From an uncultured Sulfurovum sp. (lineage in GTDB: Bacteria; Campylobacterota; Campylobacteria; Campylobacterales; Sulfurovaceae), in contig CAMZLC010000143.1 of NCBI GenBank assembly GCA_947311605.1, forward strand, positions 1 to 24,176: a DNA stretch of 24,176 nt, read 5' to 3'. Position numbers and translations under genes: made by a program. Below the pieces are notes generated by a model. That model was given only the letters and a program-made list of their open reading frames with translations, ran no database searches and was not told the origin of the DNA. Below are positions 1 through 7,360 of this stretch, piece by piece. Positions within the stretch are counted from its first letter, which is position 1. Every line of letters begins with the position of its first letter.

Positions 1-704
1 CTTACGACGGTCGGGAGTCGGTTGTTCCATTTCTGTTTGTGCAAAAAGGAGGCGATCGAACCGATACAGTCGGCGATAGCGTTGGGATTGCGTCTGCCGT
101 CCCCATCCAGATCGACCCCGTGCCGCAGATACATGGAGGGCACCTGCTGTACACAGCCCATAGCCCCGGCGAAAGAGCCTCTGAGCTTCAAGGGATCGAG
201 ATGCTCTCTGCGGGCGAGGATGAGTGCCTTTTCCAGCTCGCCACGGAAAAATTTCTGTTTTCTGTTGCGATGAAATGCCAGTGTCACCAGATTGTCCCAG
301 ACGCTGTACTCGCTGCCGTACATCCCAAACTTGCTCTCTACTCTGATAAAGGCGGTGATGATAGAGGGGTCGATACCGTAGCGCTTCTGTGCCTTTTTGA
401 GCCACTTGTGGTTTTTGCGCATGAATGTTTTGCCAAGTGCGATACTCTCGGGGATCAATATCTTGGATTTGTAGCGGTGCCAGCTGAAGTCAGTGGTACC
501 CACCTTGTGCCTGCCTCTGTAGCGATCCAGTGTTTCTTGCTGGTGTTTGGCTTTTTTGAGAAGCCTGTAGAGATAAGCTCTGTCGAAATGATAGGTGCGA
601 TGCATCTTTTCTACAAAGGCTTTGGTGGGGGGATAGCGGCTGTAGTCTATGGATGCCGTGAGTATACCCGAACAGAGGAGGAGCAGGAGAGAGAATGTTT
701 TCAT
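1..704 (-). CDS. mltB: MltB-type lytic murein transglycosylase, 5' part (cut by window edge)
   Basis: The minus strand reads open from an ATG at 704 to the window edge, giving 234 residues. The N-terminus is a signal peptide (MKTFSLLLLLCSGILTAS). It has a Cys at 11, but the preceding Leu fits a lipobox poorly, so cleavage by signal peptidase I after LTA is more likely. The body carries SLT_2/GH103 hallmarks: RVESKFGMYG with catalytic Glu123, then FRGELEKAL, GSFAGAMGCVQQVPSMY, and DLDGDGRRNP followed by the IADCIGSIASFL segment. Family members cleave the MurNAc-GlcNAc bond of peptidoglycan in the periplasm to form 1,6-anhydro ends. The usual P-Q-F-M-P-S appears as VQQVPS. An AAAGG ribosome site lies just upstream of the ATG. 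The C-terminus is outside the window, so extra domains cannot be excluded. Confidence 0.9.
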   Translation of the reverse strand, partial: MKTFSLLLLLCSGILTASIDYSRYPPTKAFVEKMHRTYHFDRAYLYRLLKKAKHQQETLDRYRGRHKVGTTDFSWHRYKSKILIPESIALGKTFMRKNHKWLKKAQKRYGIDPSIITAFIRVESKFGMYGSEYSVWDNLVTLAFHRNRKQKFFRGELEKALILARREHLDPLKLRGSFAGAMGCVQQVPSMYLRHGVDLDGDGRRNPNAIADCIGSIASFLHKQKWNNRLPTVV

Positions 705-732
705 GAGTACCCTTTGGTTGCATAGTTTTGGG

Positions 733-738
733 ATTATA
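733..738 (-). promoter_or_regulatory. -10 box for mltB
   Basis: The minus strand reads GGTATAATCC here, a perfect TATAAT. A transcript starting about 7 bases downstream would have a leader of roughly 22 bases before the mltB ATG. No convincing -35 box is seen at the right spacing. The 72-base gap also has to hold the divergent promoter of the zinc transporter genes, which I could not place. Confidence 0.55.
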
Positions 739-776
739 CCATAGTAGCATTACCAATCTTTCGCTATCATTCGGGT

Positions 777-1562
777 ATGAAAAAAGCAGTAGAAGTAAAC
801 AATGTATCCTTCGCCTATGAGTCAGAGACGGTACTGGAGCAGGTGACATTGGCTGTAGAGGAGAGGGATTTTCTGGCGATTATCGGCCCCAACGGAGGGG
901 GAAAGTCAACTCTGCTCAAACTGATGTTGGGGCTGCTCAAGCCCGATGCCGGTACCATCGAAGTCTATGGCAAAGCACCTTCCAAAAGCCTCTCTCTGAT
1001 AGGCTATGTACCGCAAAATACCAATGTCAATACCGATTTTCCTATCAAGGTGATCGAGGTGGTCTTGATGGGGCATGTGGGCGGGAAGAGACCGCTCTGG
1101 GGCTACGGCAAAGAGGAGGCGACCTGTGCCATGGGGGCACTCCGTGAGGTGGGCATGGAAGCCTATGCCGATCGCAAGATCGGTGATCTCTCCGGTGGGC
1201 AGCGGCAGCGCGTCATGATCGCCAGAGCCCTCTGTGCACATCCGAGGATACTGCTGCTGGATGAACCGACAGCGAGTATCGATGCCCAAGGGCAAAAAGA
1301 GATCTATGAATTGCTCAAGAAACTCAACAGCACCATGACCATCATCGTGGTGAGTCATGACATCTCTGTGATCCTGGAGTATGCGACCAAGGCAGCCCAC
1401 ATCAACCACTACCTGACCTACCATGATATCAGAGACAAAAGTAAACTGTTTCATACGCACGATGAAGCGGGAGAGCATTTCTGTGAGATAGAGATGCTTC
1501 AGATGCTGGGTGCAGAGCAGTGTACAAACTGTGACCCTACACAAGAGAAGGAGACGAAATGA
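777..1562 (+). CDS. znuC: Zinc/metal ABC transporter ATP-binding protein (ZnuC-like)
   Basis: This 261-residue ABC ATPase has every nucleotide-binding motif: Walker A GPNGGGKST (37-45), signature LSGGQRQR (from 138), Walker B ILLLDEP with Asp162 and Glu163, and H-loop His194. It would energise uptake of Zn2+ (or Mn2+) across the inner membrane with the permease that follows, whose ATG overlaps this stop by 4 bases. The C-terminal tail is rich in His and Cys (HINHYLTYH, LFHTHDEAGEH, and a Cys-x-x-Cys in EQCTNC), a plausible metal-sensing or metal-binding tail. The ribosome site before the ATG is weak. No solute-binding ZnuA gene and no recognisable Zur box lie in the window. Zinc is preferred over manganese by family resemblance only. 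Confidence 0.88.
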   Translation: MKKAVEVNNVSFAYESETVLEQVTLAVEERDFLAIIGPNGGGKSTLLKLMLGLLKPDAGTIEVYGKAPSKSLSLIGYVPQNTNVNTDFPIKVIEVVLMGHVGGKRPLWGYGKEEATCAMGALREVGMEAYADRKIGDLSGGQRQRVMIARALCAHPRILLLDEPTASIDAQGQKEIYELLKKLNSTMTIIVVSHDISVILEYATKAAHINHYLTYHDIRDKSKLFHTHDEAGEHFCEIEMLQMLGAEQCTNCDPTQEKETK

Positions 1563-2362
1563 TAGAGGCGCTCTCTTTTGCCTTTGTGCAGCATGCGTTG
1601 ATCGCAGGCGTACTGGTGAGCATGGCGGCAGGGATCATCGGTTCTCTGATCGTGGTCAACCGTATGGTCTTTTTGGCGGGAGGTATGGCGCATGCCTCTT
1701 ATGGGGGGATCGGGTTGGCGGTATTTTTTGGCTTCCCTATCTTTTTGGGTGCATCGCTTTTTGCTGTGGCAGCGGCATTGCTGATTGCTTACTTGACACT
1801 GCATGACCGTCACCGTATTGATACCTTTATCGGTCTGATCTGGGCAGTGGGCATGGCGATCGGTGTGATACTTATCGACCTAACCCCGGGGTATAATGTC
1901 GACCTGATGAGCTATCTCTTTGGCTCCATTCTGGCAGTGAGCAGCGCAGATCTCTATTTTATGGGTGCCTTGCTGGCCGTGATTGTGCTGGTGGTGACAC
2001 TACGGTACCGAGATATACTGGCGGTCTCTTATGACAGCGAATATGCTTCACTTCGGGGGGTCAATGTACGCTTTTTCTATGCGTTGATCCTGGTGCTCTC
2101 TGCGCTGACCGTGGTGATCGCCATCAAGGTAGTGGGGCTGATCCTCGTGATCGCCATGCTCACCATCCCTGTCTATATCGCTGAACGGCTCTCCAGCTCT
2201 CTGATGGGCATGATGATACTCTCGGGGATCATTGCGACACTCTTTACGCTGGGGGGACTCTGGTTCTCCTATAGCTATGATCTGACTTCGGGTGCTTCGA
2301 TTATCCTGGTATCTGCCGCAGGCTTGGGGGTATTTTTGCTTTTGCAAAAAGGGAAGCGTTAG
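1559..2362 (+). CDS. znuB: Zinc/metal ABC transporter permease (ZnuB-like, ABC-3 family)
   Basis: This 267-residue, very hydrophobic protein has about seven to eight predicted membrane segments and belongs to the ABC-3 permease family. Family-typical stretches include the N-terminal GVLVSMAAGIIGSLIVVNRM, the GGMAHASYGGIGLA segment following it, VGLILVIAMLTIPVYIAE and the glycine-rich last helix. The ATG lies inside the last codons of the ATPase gene (ATGA overlap), so the two are probably translationally coupled. It forms the inner-membrane channel for the metal passed on by a periplasmic binding protein that must be encoded elsewhere. It converges with aroC across 76 bases, in which I saw no strong terminator. 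Confidence 0.88.
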   Translation: MIEALSFAFVQHALIAGVLVSMAAGIIGSLIVVNRMVFLAGGMAHASYGGIGLAVFFGFPIFLGASLFAVAAALLIAYLTLHDRHRIDTFIGLIWAVGMAIGVILIDLTPGYNVDLMSYLFGSILAVSSADLYFMGALLAVIVLVVTLRYRDILAVSYDSEYASLRGVNVRFFYALILVLSALTVVIAIKVVGLILVIAMLTIPVYIAERLSSSLMGMMILSGIIATLFTLGGLWFSYSYDLTSGASIILVSAAGLGVFLLLQKGKR

Positions 2363-2438
2363 AGTAGAGGTTGGTGCGGTAATAAGTTAAGAGAATATGT
2401 AGTAAGGAGGTGCCCTGTGGCTACAGCGGTCTTTTGGG

Positions 2439-3512
2439 TCAGCTGTAGATCTTTTCCAGATCCTCTATCCGTCTGCCCATATTGAGCAGCAGCATGTCTG
2501 CCAGTGTCAACGCCATCATTGCCTCGCAGACCACGGATCCACGGATCGCGACACAGGGGTCATGTCTGCCTTTGAGGGAGAGAGTGGCAGGCTCTCCCTC
2601 TGTGTCTATGGTTTCCTGCTTCTGGAAGATACTGGGTGTGGGCTTGAAGTGGGTTTTGACGATGAGTGTGTCGCCGTTGCTGATGCCTCCGAGAATCCCT
2701 CCGGCATGGTTGGAGGCAAAGCCCTCCGGGGTGATCGGATCATTGTTCTGGCTGCCCTTGAGGTGGGTGCTGGCGATACCGTCCCCGATCTCTACCGCCT
2801 TGGCGGCATTGATGCCCATCATGGCTTCGGCCAATATCGCATCGAGCTTGTAGTAGAGGGGCTCGCCCAGTCCTGCAGGTACACCGGTAGCAGTGGTGAG
2901 CACCACGCCGCCGACGGAGTCATGGGCTTCTTTGGCAGTGAGGATCGCCTGCTCCTGTGCCTGCTCTTTGTCGGGATCGAGGGCATAGAGCCTGGAGTGT
3001 TTGGCATGGTCAAAATCGATGGTTTCGGCCGTGATGCCGTCCACCTCGCAAAGCCCACTCTGGATCGAGACACCGACCTGCGAGAGCATCAGTTTGGCGA
3101 TCGCTCCGCCTGCGACTCTGGCAGCAGTCTCTCTGGCTGAGCTGCGCCCGCCACCACGGTAGTCGCGGACACCATACTTGTGCCAGTAGGTAAAATCAGC
3201 ATGTCCTGGGCGGAAAAGTGCCTTGATGTTGTCATAGTCACGGGACTTTTGGTTGGTGTTGTAGATGATCATGGCAATGGGTGTGCCTGTGCTCAAGCCT
3301 TCAAAAGTGCCGGAGAGTATCTCGACCTTGTCCGCTTCTTTTCGCCCGGTCTCCAGCTTGGATTTTCCCGGCTTTCTTCTGTCTAGTTCGCTTTGGATAT
3401 AGGTCTCGTCGATCTTGAGCCCTGCGGGCACCCCATCCAGGATACAGCCCAGTGCTTTGCCGTGAGACTCGCCAAAGGTGCTCAGGGTGAGTCGCTTACC
3501 GAAGGTATTCAT
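2439..3512 (-). CDS. aroC: Chorismate synthase
   Basis: This 357-residue protein is full length for chorismate synthase, which converts 5-enolpyruvylshikimate-3-phosphate to chorismate at the end of the shikimate pathway, using reduced FMN. Signature segments are present: LSTFGESHGKALGCILDG at the N-terminus, RPGHADFTYWHKYGVRDYRG with the following GGRSSARETAARV, and GGISNGDTLIVKTHFKP near the end, followed by GRHDPCV. Its ATG overlaps the rnc stop by 4 bases, so it is the last gene of the TPR-rnhA-rnc-aroC operon and is probably coupled to rnc. I recall rnhA-rnc-aroC as neighbours in Helicobacter pylori, which supports a Campylobacterota origin. Confidence 0.97.
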   Translation of the reverse strand: MNTFGKRLTLSTFGESHGKALGCILDGVPAGLKIDETYIQSELDRRKPGKSKLETGRKEADKVEILSGTFEGLSTGTPIAMIIYNTNQKSRDYDNIKALFRPGHADFTYWHKYGVRDYRGGGRSSARETAARVAGGAIAKLMLSQVGVSIQSGLCEVDGITAETIDFDHAKHSRLYALDPDKEQAQEQAILTAKEAHDSVGGVVLTTATGVPAGLGEPLYYKLDAILAEAMMGINAAKAVEIGDGIASTHLKGSQNNDPITPEGFASNHAGGILGGISNGDTLIVKTHFKPTPSIFQKQETIDTEGEPATLSLKGRHDPCVAIRGSVVCEAMMALTLADMLLLNMGRRIEDLEKIYS

Positions 3513-4186
3513 TTGTCTTCCTTGAGTTTTGCCAGAGCGATCTTGGCAGCCTTTTGTTGGGCCTCTTTTTTGCTTTTGCCTTTTGCCTTGGCTATGGGAG
3601 TGTCATTGAGCGAGACTTCGATCTCAAACTCTTTTTTGTGGTCAGGGCCGCTGGCGCCCAGCATGGTGTAGAGAGGTGTGACACCATGGGTAGCCTGGGT
3701 CAGCTCCTGTAGGGCTGTTTTATAGTCCTGAGAGAGGCTGCTCAGATCGATCCTGGGATAGGTCTCTTCGAGTAGAGAGATGGTGATCTCCTGACATTTG
3801 GCGAGCCCGGCCTCGAGATAGGTAGCGCCTATCACTGCCTCAAAGGCGTTGGAGAGCAGGGAGGGCTTGTTGCGTCCGTCATTGCTCTCCTCGGCGGGAG
3901 AGAGATAGATATGTTCACCCAGATTCAGCTTTTTGGCCAGCTTGGTGAAGCCGCTTTCGTTGACCAGTGAGGCCCTGATCTTGGAGAGTACGCCCTCTGC
4001 CTCGTGGGGGAACTTGCTGTAGAGAAACTCTCCGACGATGAGGTCAAGCACCGCATCTCCCAAAAATTCAAGCCGCTCATTATTGTAAGGCCTTTTATGA
4101 CTTTTGTGCGTCAAAGCCTCAATAATCAACTGCTTGTTTGTAAAATGGTACCCCAGCCTTGCTTCGAGTGTTTCATAGTCATTCAT
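3509..4186 (-). CDS. rnc: Ribonuclease III
   Basis: This 225-residue RNase III cleaves double-stranded RNA in rRNA and mRNA processing. The N-terminal nuclease domain carries the signature NERLEFLGDAVLDLIVGEFL, with the metal-binding acidic residues. The later ESNDGRNKPSLLSNAFEAVI segment has the second acidic cluster. A double-stranded-RNA-binding domain fills roughly residues 150-225, ending KGKSKKEAQQKAAKIAL. The frame is open further upstream to 4378, but that extension is the antisense-like out-of-frame reading of rnhA. The ATG at 4186 has an AGGAG site and begins MNDYETLEARLGYHF, the normal family start. It overlaps rnhA upstream and aroC downstream by 4 bases each. Confidence 0.96.
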   Translation of the reverse strand: MNDYETLEARLGYHFTNKQLIIEALTHKSHKRPYNNERLEFLGDAVLDLIVGEFLYSKFPHEAEGVLSKIRASLVNESGFTKLAKKLNLGEHIYLSPAEESNDGRNKPSLLSNAFEAVIGATYLEAGLAKCQEITISLLEETYPRIDLSSLSQDYKTALQELTQATHGVTPLYTMLGASGPDHKKEFEIEVSLNDTPIAKAKGKSKKEAQQKAAKIALAKLKEDK

Positions 4187-4617
4187 TGTCTCTGCTCCTT
4201 TATCTGTTCTGCTGCTTCTCTCGCCAGGGTGTCGCAGCGTTCGTTCTCCGGATGCCCGTTGTGCCCTCTGACCCAGGTGCCTTTCACCCGATGCGGGGAT
4301 GAGACCTCGAGGTATTCCTTCCAGAGATCGGGGTTTTTGACCTTTTTGAACTCTTTTTTGACCCAGCCGGACAGCCATTCGTTGATCGCTCTGGTGACAT
4401 AGGAGCTGTCTGAGACCACTTCGACGCTGCAGGGCTCCTTGAGGAGCTTGAGCCCCTCTATCACCCCGCGCAACTCCATACGGTTGTTGGTGGTATGGGG
4501 CTCTGCACCGCTGTACTCTTTGCGCGTGCCCTGATACTCCAGTATGCCGCCATAGCCTCCTGGCCCCGGATTGCCAAGGCTGGATCCGTCAGAATAGAGT
4601 GTGATCTGCTTCTTCAT
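4183..4617 (-). CDS. rnhA: Ribonuclease HI
   Basis: This 144-residue RNase HI degrades the RNA strand of RNA-DNA hybrids such as primers and R-loops. The four catalytic acidic residues sit where expected: Asp10 (TLYSDGS), Glu48 (NNRMELRGVIEGL), Asp70 (VVSDSSYV) and Asp129 (NERCDTLAREA). The basic handle region WVKKEFKKVKNPDLW is also present. Its 5' end overlaps the TPR gene by 29 bases and its stop overlaps the rnc ATG, so it sits inside a tight operon. The ribosome site is weak, consistent with coupling to the upstream gene. Confidence 0.96.
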   Translation of the reverse strand: MKKQITLYSDGSSLGNPGPGGYGGILEYQGTRKEYSGAEPHTTNNRMELRGVIEGLKLLKEPCSVEVVSDSSYVTRAINEWLSGWVKKEFKKVKNPDLWKEYLEVSSPHRVKGTWVRGHNGHPENERCDTLAREAAEQIKEQRQ

Positions 4618-5632
4618 CTTTGGCTATCTGCTCCTCTAGTTGGGCTGAATTGATCGCGAGACAGTGGGGACAGCGCTTGAAGGCAAAAGGAAAACTCTGC
4701 TTGCATTTCTTGCAGAGGTAGGAGAAGTTCAACTCACCCCTCTGCTCTCCTGCATACCGTGCTGCTACCAAAATATCTATACTTGCCATGCCGTTGCTCT
4801 GTGTCAGCCAATCCGTATGGACTGGTGTGATGTCACCGCGTGCGGCATAGATCTTTGTTAGACCGATGTTGTCGCGGATTATATCAAAATCCAGTTGGGA
4901 GGAGGGTAAATACCAGAGCAGATCTAGACTTTCATGTAGCCTGTCGTGCCGCAGATGCTTCCATCCCAGTGTGCTGGAGAGGTGAAAGAGTGCCGCGATG
5001 GTCAGGCGGTAGAGCTGGGGCTGTGACTGGTGCATGGAGAGCAGCGCAACAGTTTTTTTCTGGTGCGAGAGTGTCTCGTTGTGCTGTAGTTTTTCAAAAG
5101 CCCAGAAGGTGCCGAGCATCTCGACCTCTTCGCCCAGCGTCTTGAGCGGCGTGAGCGTCTCGATAGCCTTGTCATAGTCCTGCATGAGCTCATAGACCGA
5201 GCCCAGCTGGTATAGTACAGGGATATGGCGTGGCTGCCTGGAGAGGATCTGCAGAAAAATACTCTCTGCCCGCTCAAGCAGTCCGGCCTTGAGGTAGATT
5301 TTCCCCAGCTGCTCAAGCAGTGCTTCTCCCTCTTCCTGCCGAATCAGATAGAGGTAGATGCTGATGCTCTTGTGGTACTCACCGCTGCTTTCAAAGGCCT
5401 TGGCAAGCAGCAGAAGTGGCCTGCTCATGCTCTCGTCAAAAGGCAGATCCGCTCCCTCCAGTGCACATTGATTACTGTCAAAACGCTCCAAAAATTCCAT
5501 AAGCTGGCTCTTGTGCCTCTGCTGCATATAGCGACTCCAGCCATAGGTCACAAGCACCACTGCCAGCAGGATCAAAAGGATAAGGATGGCAGTAAAAAGC
5601 GGGCTGTCATAGCCAGGCAAAAAAGTATCCAA
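4589..5632 (-). CDS. Membrane-anchored TPR protein with C-terminal zinc ribbon (LapB/YciM-like architecture)
   Basis: This 347-residue protein starts at TTG (5632), because no in-frame ATG precedes the membrane segment; a purine-rich GAGAGA stretch lies just upstream. An N-terminal membrane helix (residues about 13-32, LFTAILILLILLAVVLVTYG) is followed by helical TPR-like repeats at about 65-190, for example LAKAFESSGEYHKSISIYLY and LGSVYELMQDYDKAIETL. The end has four cysteines, Cys307, Cys310, Cys321 and Cys324 (CKKCKQSF...RCPHC), forming a rubredoxin-like or zinc-ribbon knuckle. This layout matches LapB/YciM, which in gammaproteobacteria controls LpxC turnover and LPS supply. Whether this protein does so is unknown. 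It is the first gene of the operon with rnhA, rnc and aroC, driven by the palindromic promoter region shared with dnaG. Confidence 0.75.
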   Translation of the reverse strand: MDTFLPGYDSPLFTAILILLILLAVVLVTYGWSRYMQQRHKSQLMEFLERFDSNQCALEGADLPFDESMSRPLLLLAKAFESSGEYHKSISIYLYLIRQEEGEALLEQLGKIYLKAGLLERAESIFLQILSRQPRHIPVLYQLGSVYELMQDYDKAIETLTPLKTLGEEVEMLGTFWAFEKLQHNETLSHQKKTVALLSMHQSQPQLYRLTIAALFHLSSTLGWKHLRHDRLHESLDLLWYLPSSQLDFDIIRDNIGLTKIYAARGDITPVHTDWLTQSNGMASIDILVAARYAGEQRGELNFSYLCKKCKQSFPFAFKRCPHCLAINSAQLEEQIAKDEEADHTLF

Positions 5633-5656
5633 GTCTCTCTCTTTCTCTCTAAAATA

Positions 5657-5694
5657 ATGGATGGATTATATCATATTGGATATAATCCATCCAT
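5657..5694. promoter_or_regulatory. Perfect 16-bp inverted repeat carrying divergent -10 boxes for dnaG and the TPR operon
   Basis: The left arm ATGGATGGATTATATC (5657-5672) and right arm GATATAATCCATCCAT (5679-5694) are exact reverse complements separated by 6 bases. Each arm holds GATATAATCC facing outward: TATAAT at 5681-5686 on the plus strand and at 5670-5665 on the minus strand. The right arm ends with the A and T of the dnaG start codon. A plus-strand transcript starting about 7 bases after its -10 box would begin at or next to that ATG, so dnaG may have a leaderless mRNA. No Shine-Dalgarno is visible before it. The symmetry could alternatively be an operator for a dimeric regulator. 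Confidence 0.7.
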
Positions 5695-7360
5695 GATAGA
5701 ACAATCCTCCATAGAATCACTCAAAAGCAGTATGGATATTGTCGATGTCGTCGGCAACTATATCGAACTCAAAAAAGCAGGTGCCAACTACAAGGCAAAC
5801 TGCCCTTTTCATGGCGAAAAAACCCCGAGTTTTGTAGTGAGTCCTTCCAAGCAGATCTACCACTGTTTCGGCTGTGGTGTCGGGGGAGATGCGATCAAGT
5901 TTGTGATGGAGACAGAGCACATCAACTATCCGGAGGCGATCGAGAAGCTCGCCTCTATGTATAATTTTTCTTTGCACTATACGCAGGGCTCGAGTGACTA
6001 CAGCGAGGCAAAAAGGGTGCTAGAGGTGACGCAGAAGTGGTATAGCCATGGTCTCAGCCAGAGCCCGGTATCACAGGAGTATCTGCGTGGCAGAGCCATT
6101 GCACAGCACTCCATCGAGGAGTTTGGCGTAGGCTTTGTCCCTGACGGGCAGCAGGTGATGGACTATCTTCAGTCCCAGCATATCCCCTTGCCTCAAGCGG
6201 TCGAGGCAGGTGTGCTTGCCAGAGGAGAGGACGACCGATACTATGCCAGGCTCTCCCAGCGGATCACCTTCCCTATCTATTCGCCCAATGGGGCACTGGT
6301 GGGTTTCGGGGGCAGGACGATCAGCAACCATCCTGCCAAGTACATCAACTCTCCCCAAACCAAGCTGTTTAACAAATCCAGGCTGCTGTACGGGTATCAC
6401 CGTGCCAAAGAGCGTATCTACAAGCAAAAAGAGATCATCATCTGCGAGGGCTATCTGGATGTGATTATGTTTCATCAGGCAGGATTCAGGACCGCAGTGG
6501 CGACGCTGGGCACCGCATTGACAGAGGAGCACCTGCCTCTGCTTCGCAAAGGAGAGCCCAAGGTGATCCTCGCCTATGATGGAGACAAGGCAGGTGTAGC
6601 GGCGGCACTTAAGGCTGCCAAGATACTGGGCTCACATGGCTTTGAGGGGGGCGTGGTACTCTTCCCCGGCGGACAGGATCCTGCCGACCTCATTGCCGCA
6701 GGGGAGAGCGAGAGGGTAGCAGCACTGCTGCGAGAAGCTGCACCGCTGATCCCCTTTGTGCTGGAGCATATTGCGGCTGCCTATGATACTGCCAACCCCA
6801 ATCAGAAAGAGCTGGCATTTGGAGAGATGAAGACCTATCTCTCCAGCCTGAGCCCTATCGTCAAAGATGCCTACACCCCAACGGCGGCGACGATACTGGG
6901 AGTCTCAGCGGCACTTTTTGGTGCGGGGAGGGACAACTCGCAGGTCAAGAGAGAGTTTGCAGAGCATGAGACCAAGGAGGATCCAGAATGGCAGAGCATC
7001 CTCAAGACGCTGATAGAAACCCCCAGTCTCATTGATGATGTAATGGATGTGCTTTCTGATGACATGCTGGGTGCCTATGCTCCGCTACTGGGATCCATTG
7101 TCGGCAATGATATGACACACCCCGGTGTCATGGGGCTCAGTGTCAATGCCCAGATCCCCGTACTGACACAGGAGGAGCTACGCAGGGCACTGCTCAAGCA
7201 GCTGGAGATCTACTACCTACGCAAATTCAAGCAGGCATTGGCCGATAAAAATCTCTCCTTCGAGAAAAAAGTCTATATCAGAAACAAGATCCAAAAAGAT
7301 ATAATCCCCAAACTAAAACGAGGAGAACTGGTACCCTATGAGAGCAATATCATTATTTAG
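5693..7360 (+). CDS. dnaG: DNA primase
   Basis: This 555-residue primase makes RNA primers at the replication fork with the DnaB helicase. The CHC2 zinc-binding domain is at the N-terminus (Cys37, His40, Cys58, Cys61; CPFHGEKTPSF and HCFGCGVGGD). The RNA-polymerase core follows (GGRTISNHPAKYINSP). The TOPRIM metal site shows Glu252 in ICEGYLDV and Asp296-Gly-Asp298 in LAYDGDKAG. The C-terminal helicase-interaction region is short, as I recall for Campylobacterota primases. The frame is open back to 5225, but residues before MIEQSSIESL match no primase and lie antisense to the TPR gene, so the ATG at 5693 is chosen. It overlaps the next gene by 23 bases. Confidence 0.97.
   Translation: MIEQSSIESLKSSMDIVDVVGNYIELKKAGANYKANCPFHGEKTPSFVVSPSKQIYHCFGCGVGGDAIKFVMETEHINYPEAIEKLASMYNFSLHYTQGSSDYSEAKRVLEVTQKWYSHGLSQSPVSQEYLRGRAIAQHSIEEFGVGFVPDGQQVMDYLQSQHIPLPQAVEAGVLARGEDDRYYARLSQRITFPIYSPNGALVGFGGRTISNHPAKYINSPQTKLFNKSRLLYGYHRAKERIYKQKEIIICEGYLDVIMFHQAGFRTAVATLGTALTEEHLPLLRKGEPKVILAYDGDKAGVAAALKAAKILGSHGFEGGVVLFPGGQDPADLIAAGESERVAALLREAAPLIPFVLEHIAAAYDTANPNQKELAFGEMKTYLSSLSPIVKDAYTPTAATILGVSAALFGAGRDNSQVKREFAEHETKEDPEWQSILKTLIETPSLIDDVMDVLSDDMLGAYAPLLGSIVGNDMTHPGVMGLSVNAQIPVLTQEELRRALLKQLEIYYLRKFKQALADKNLSFEKKVYIRNKIQKDIIPKLKRGELVPYESNIII

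Noticed and set aside
2363..2438. Terminator between znuB and aroC
   Set aside because: Only 4-5-bp stems (for example CTGT/ACAG) are present and no T run follows on either strand.
4187..4378. 64-residue N-terminal extension of RNase III
   Set aside because: It is the out-of-frame reading of rnhA. The ATG at 4186 has a ribosome site and the normal family start.
5225..5692. 156-residue N-terminal extension of DNA primase
   Set aside because: It is antisense to the TPR gene, and normal primases begin at the MIEQSSIESL-type start close to the zinc motif.
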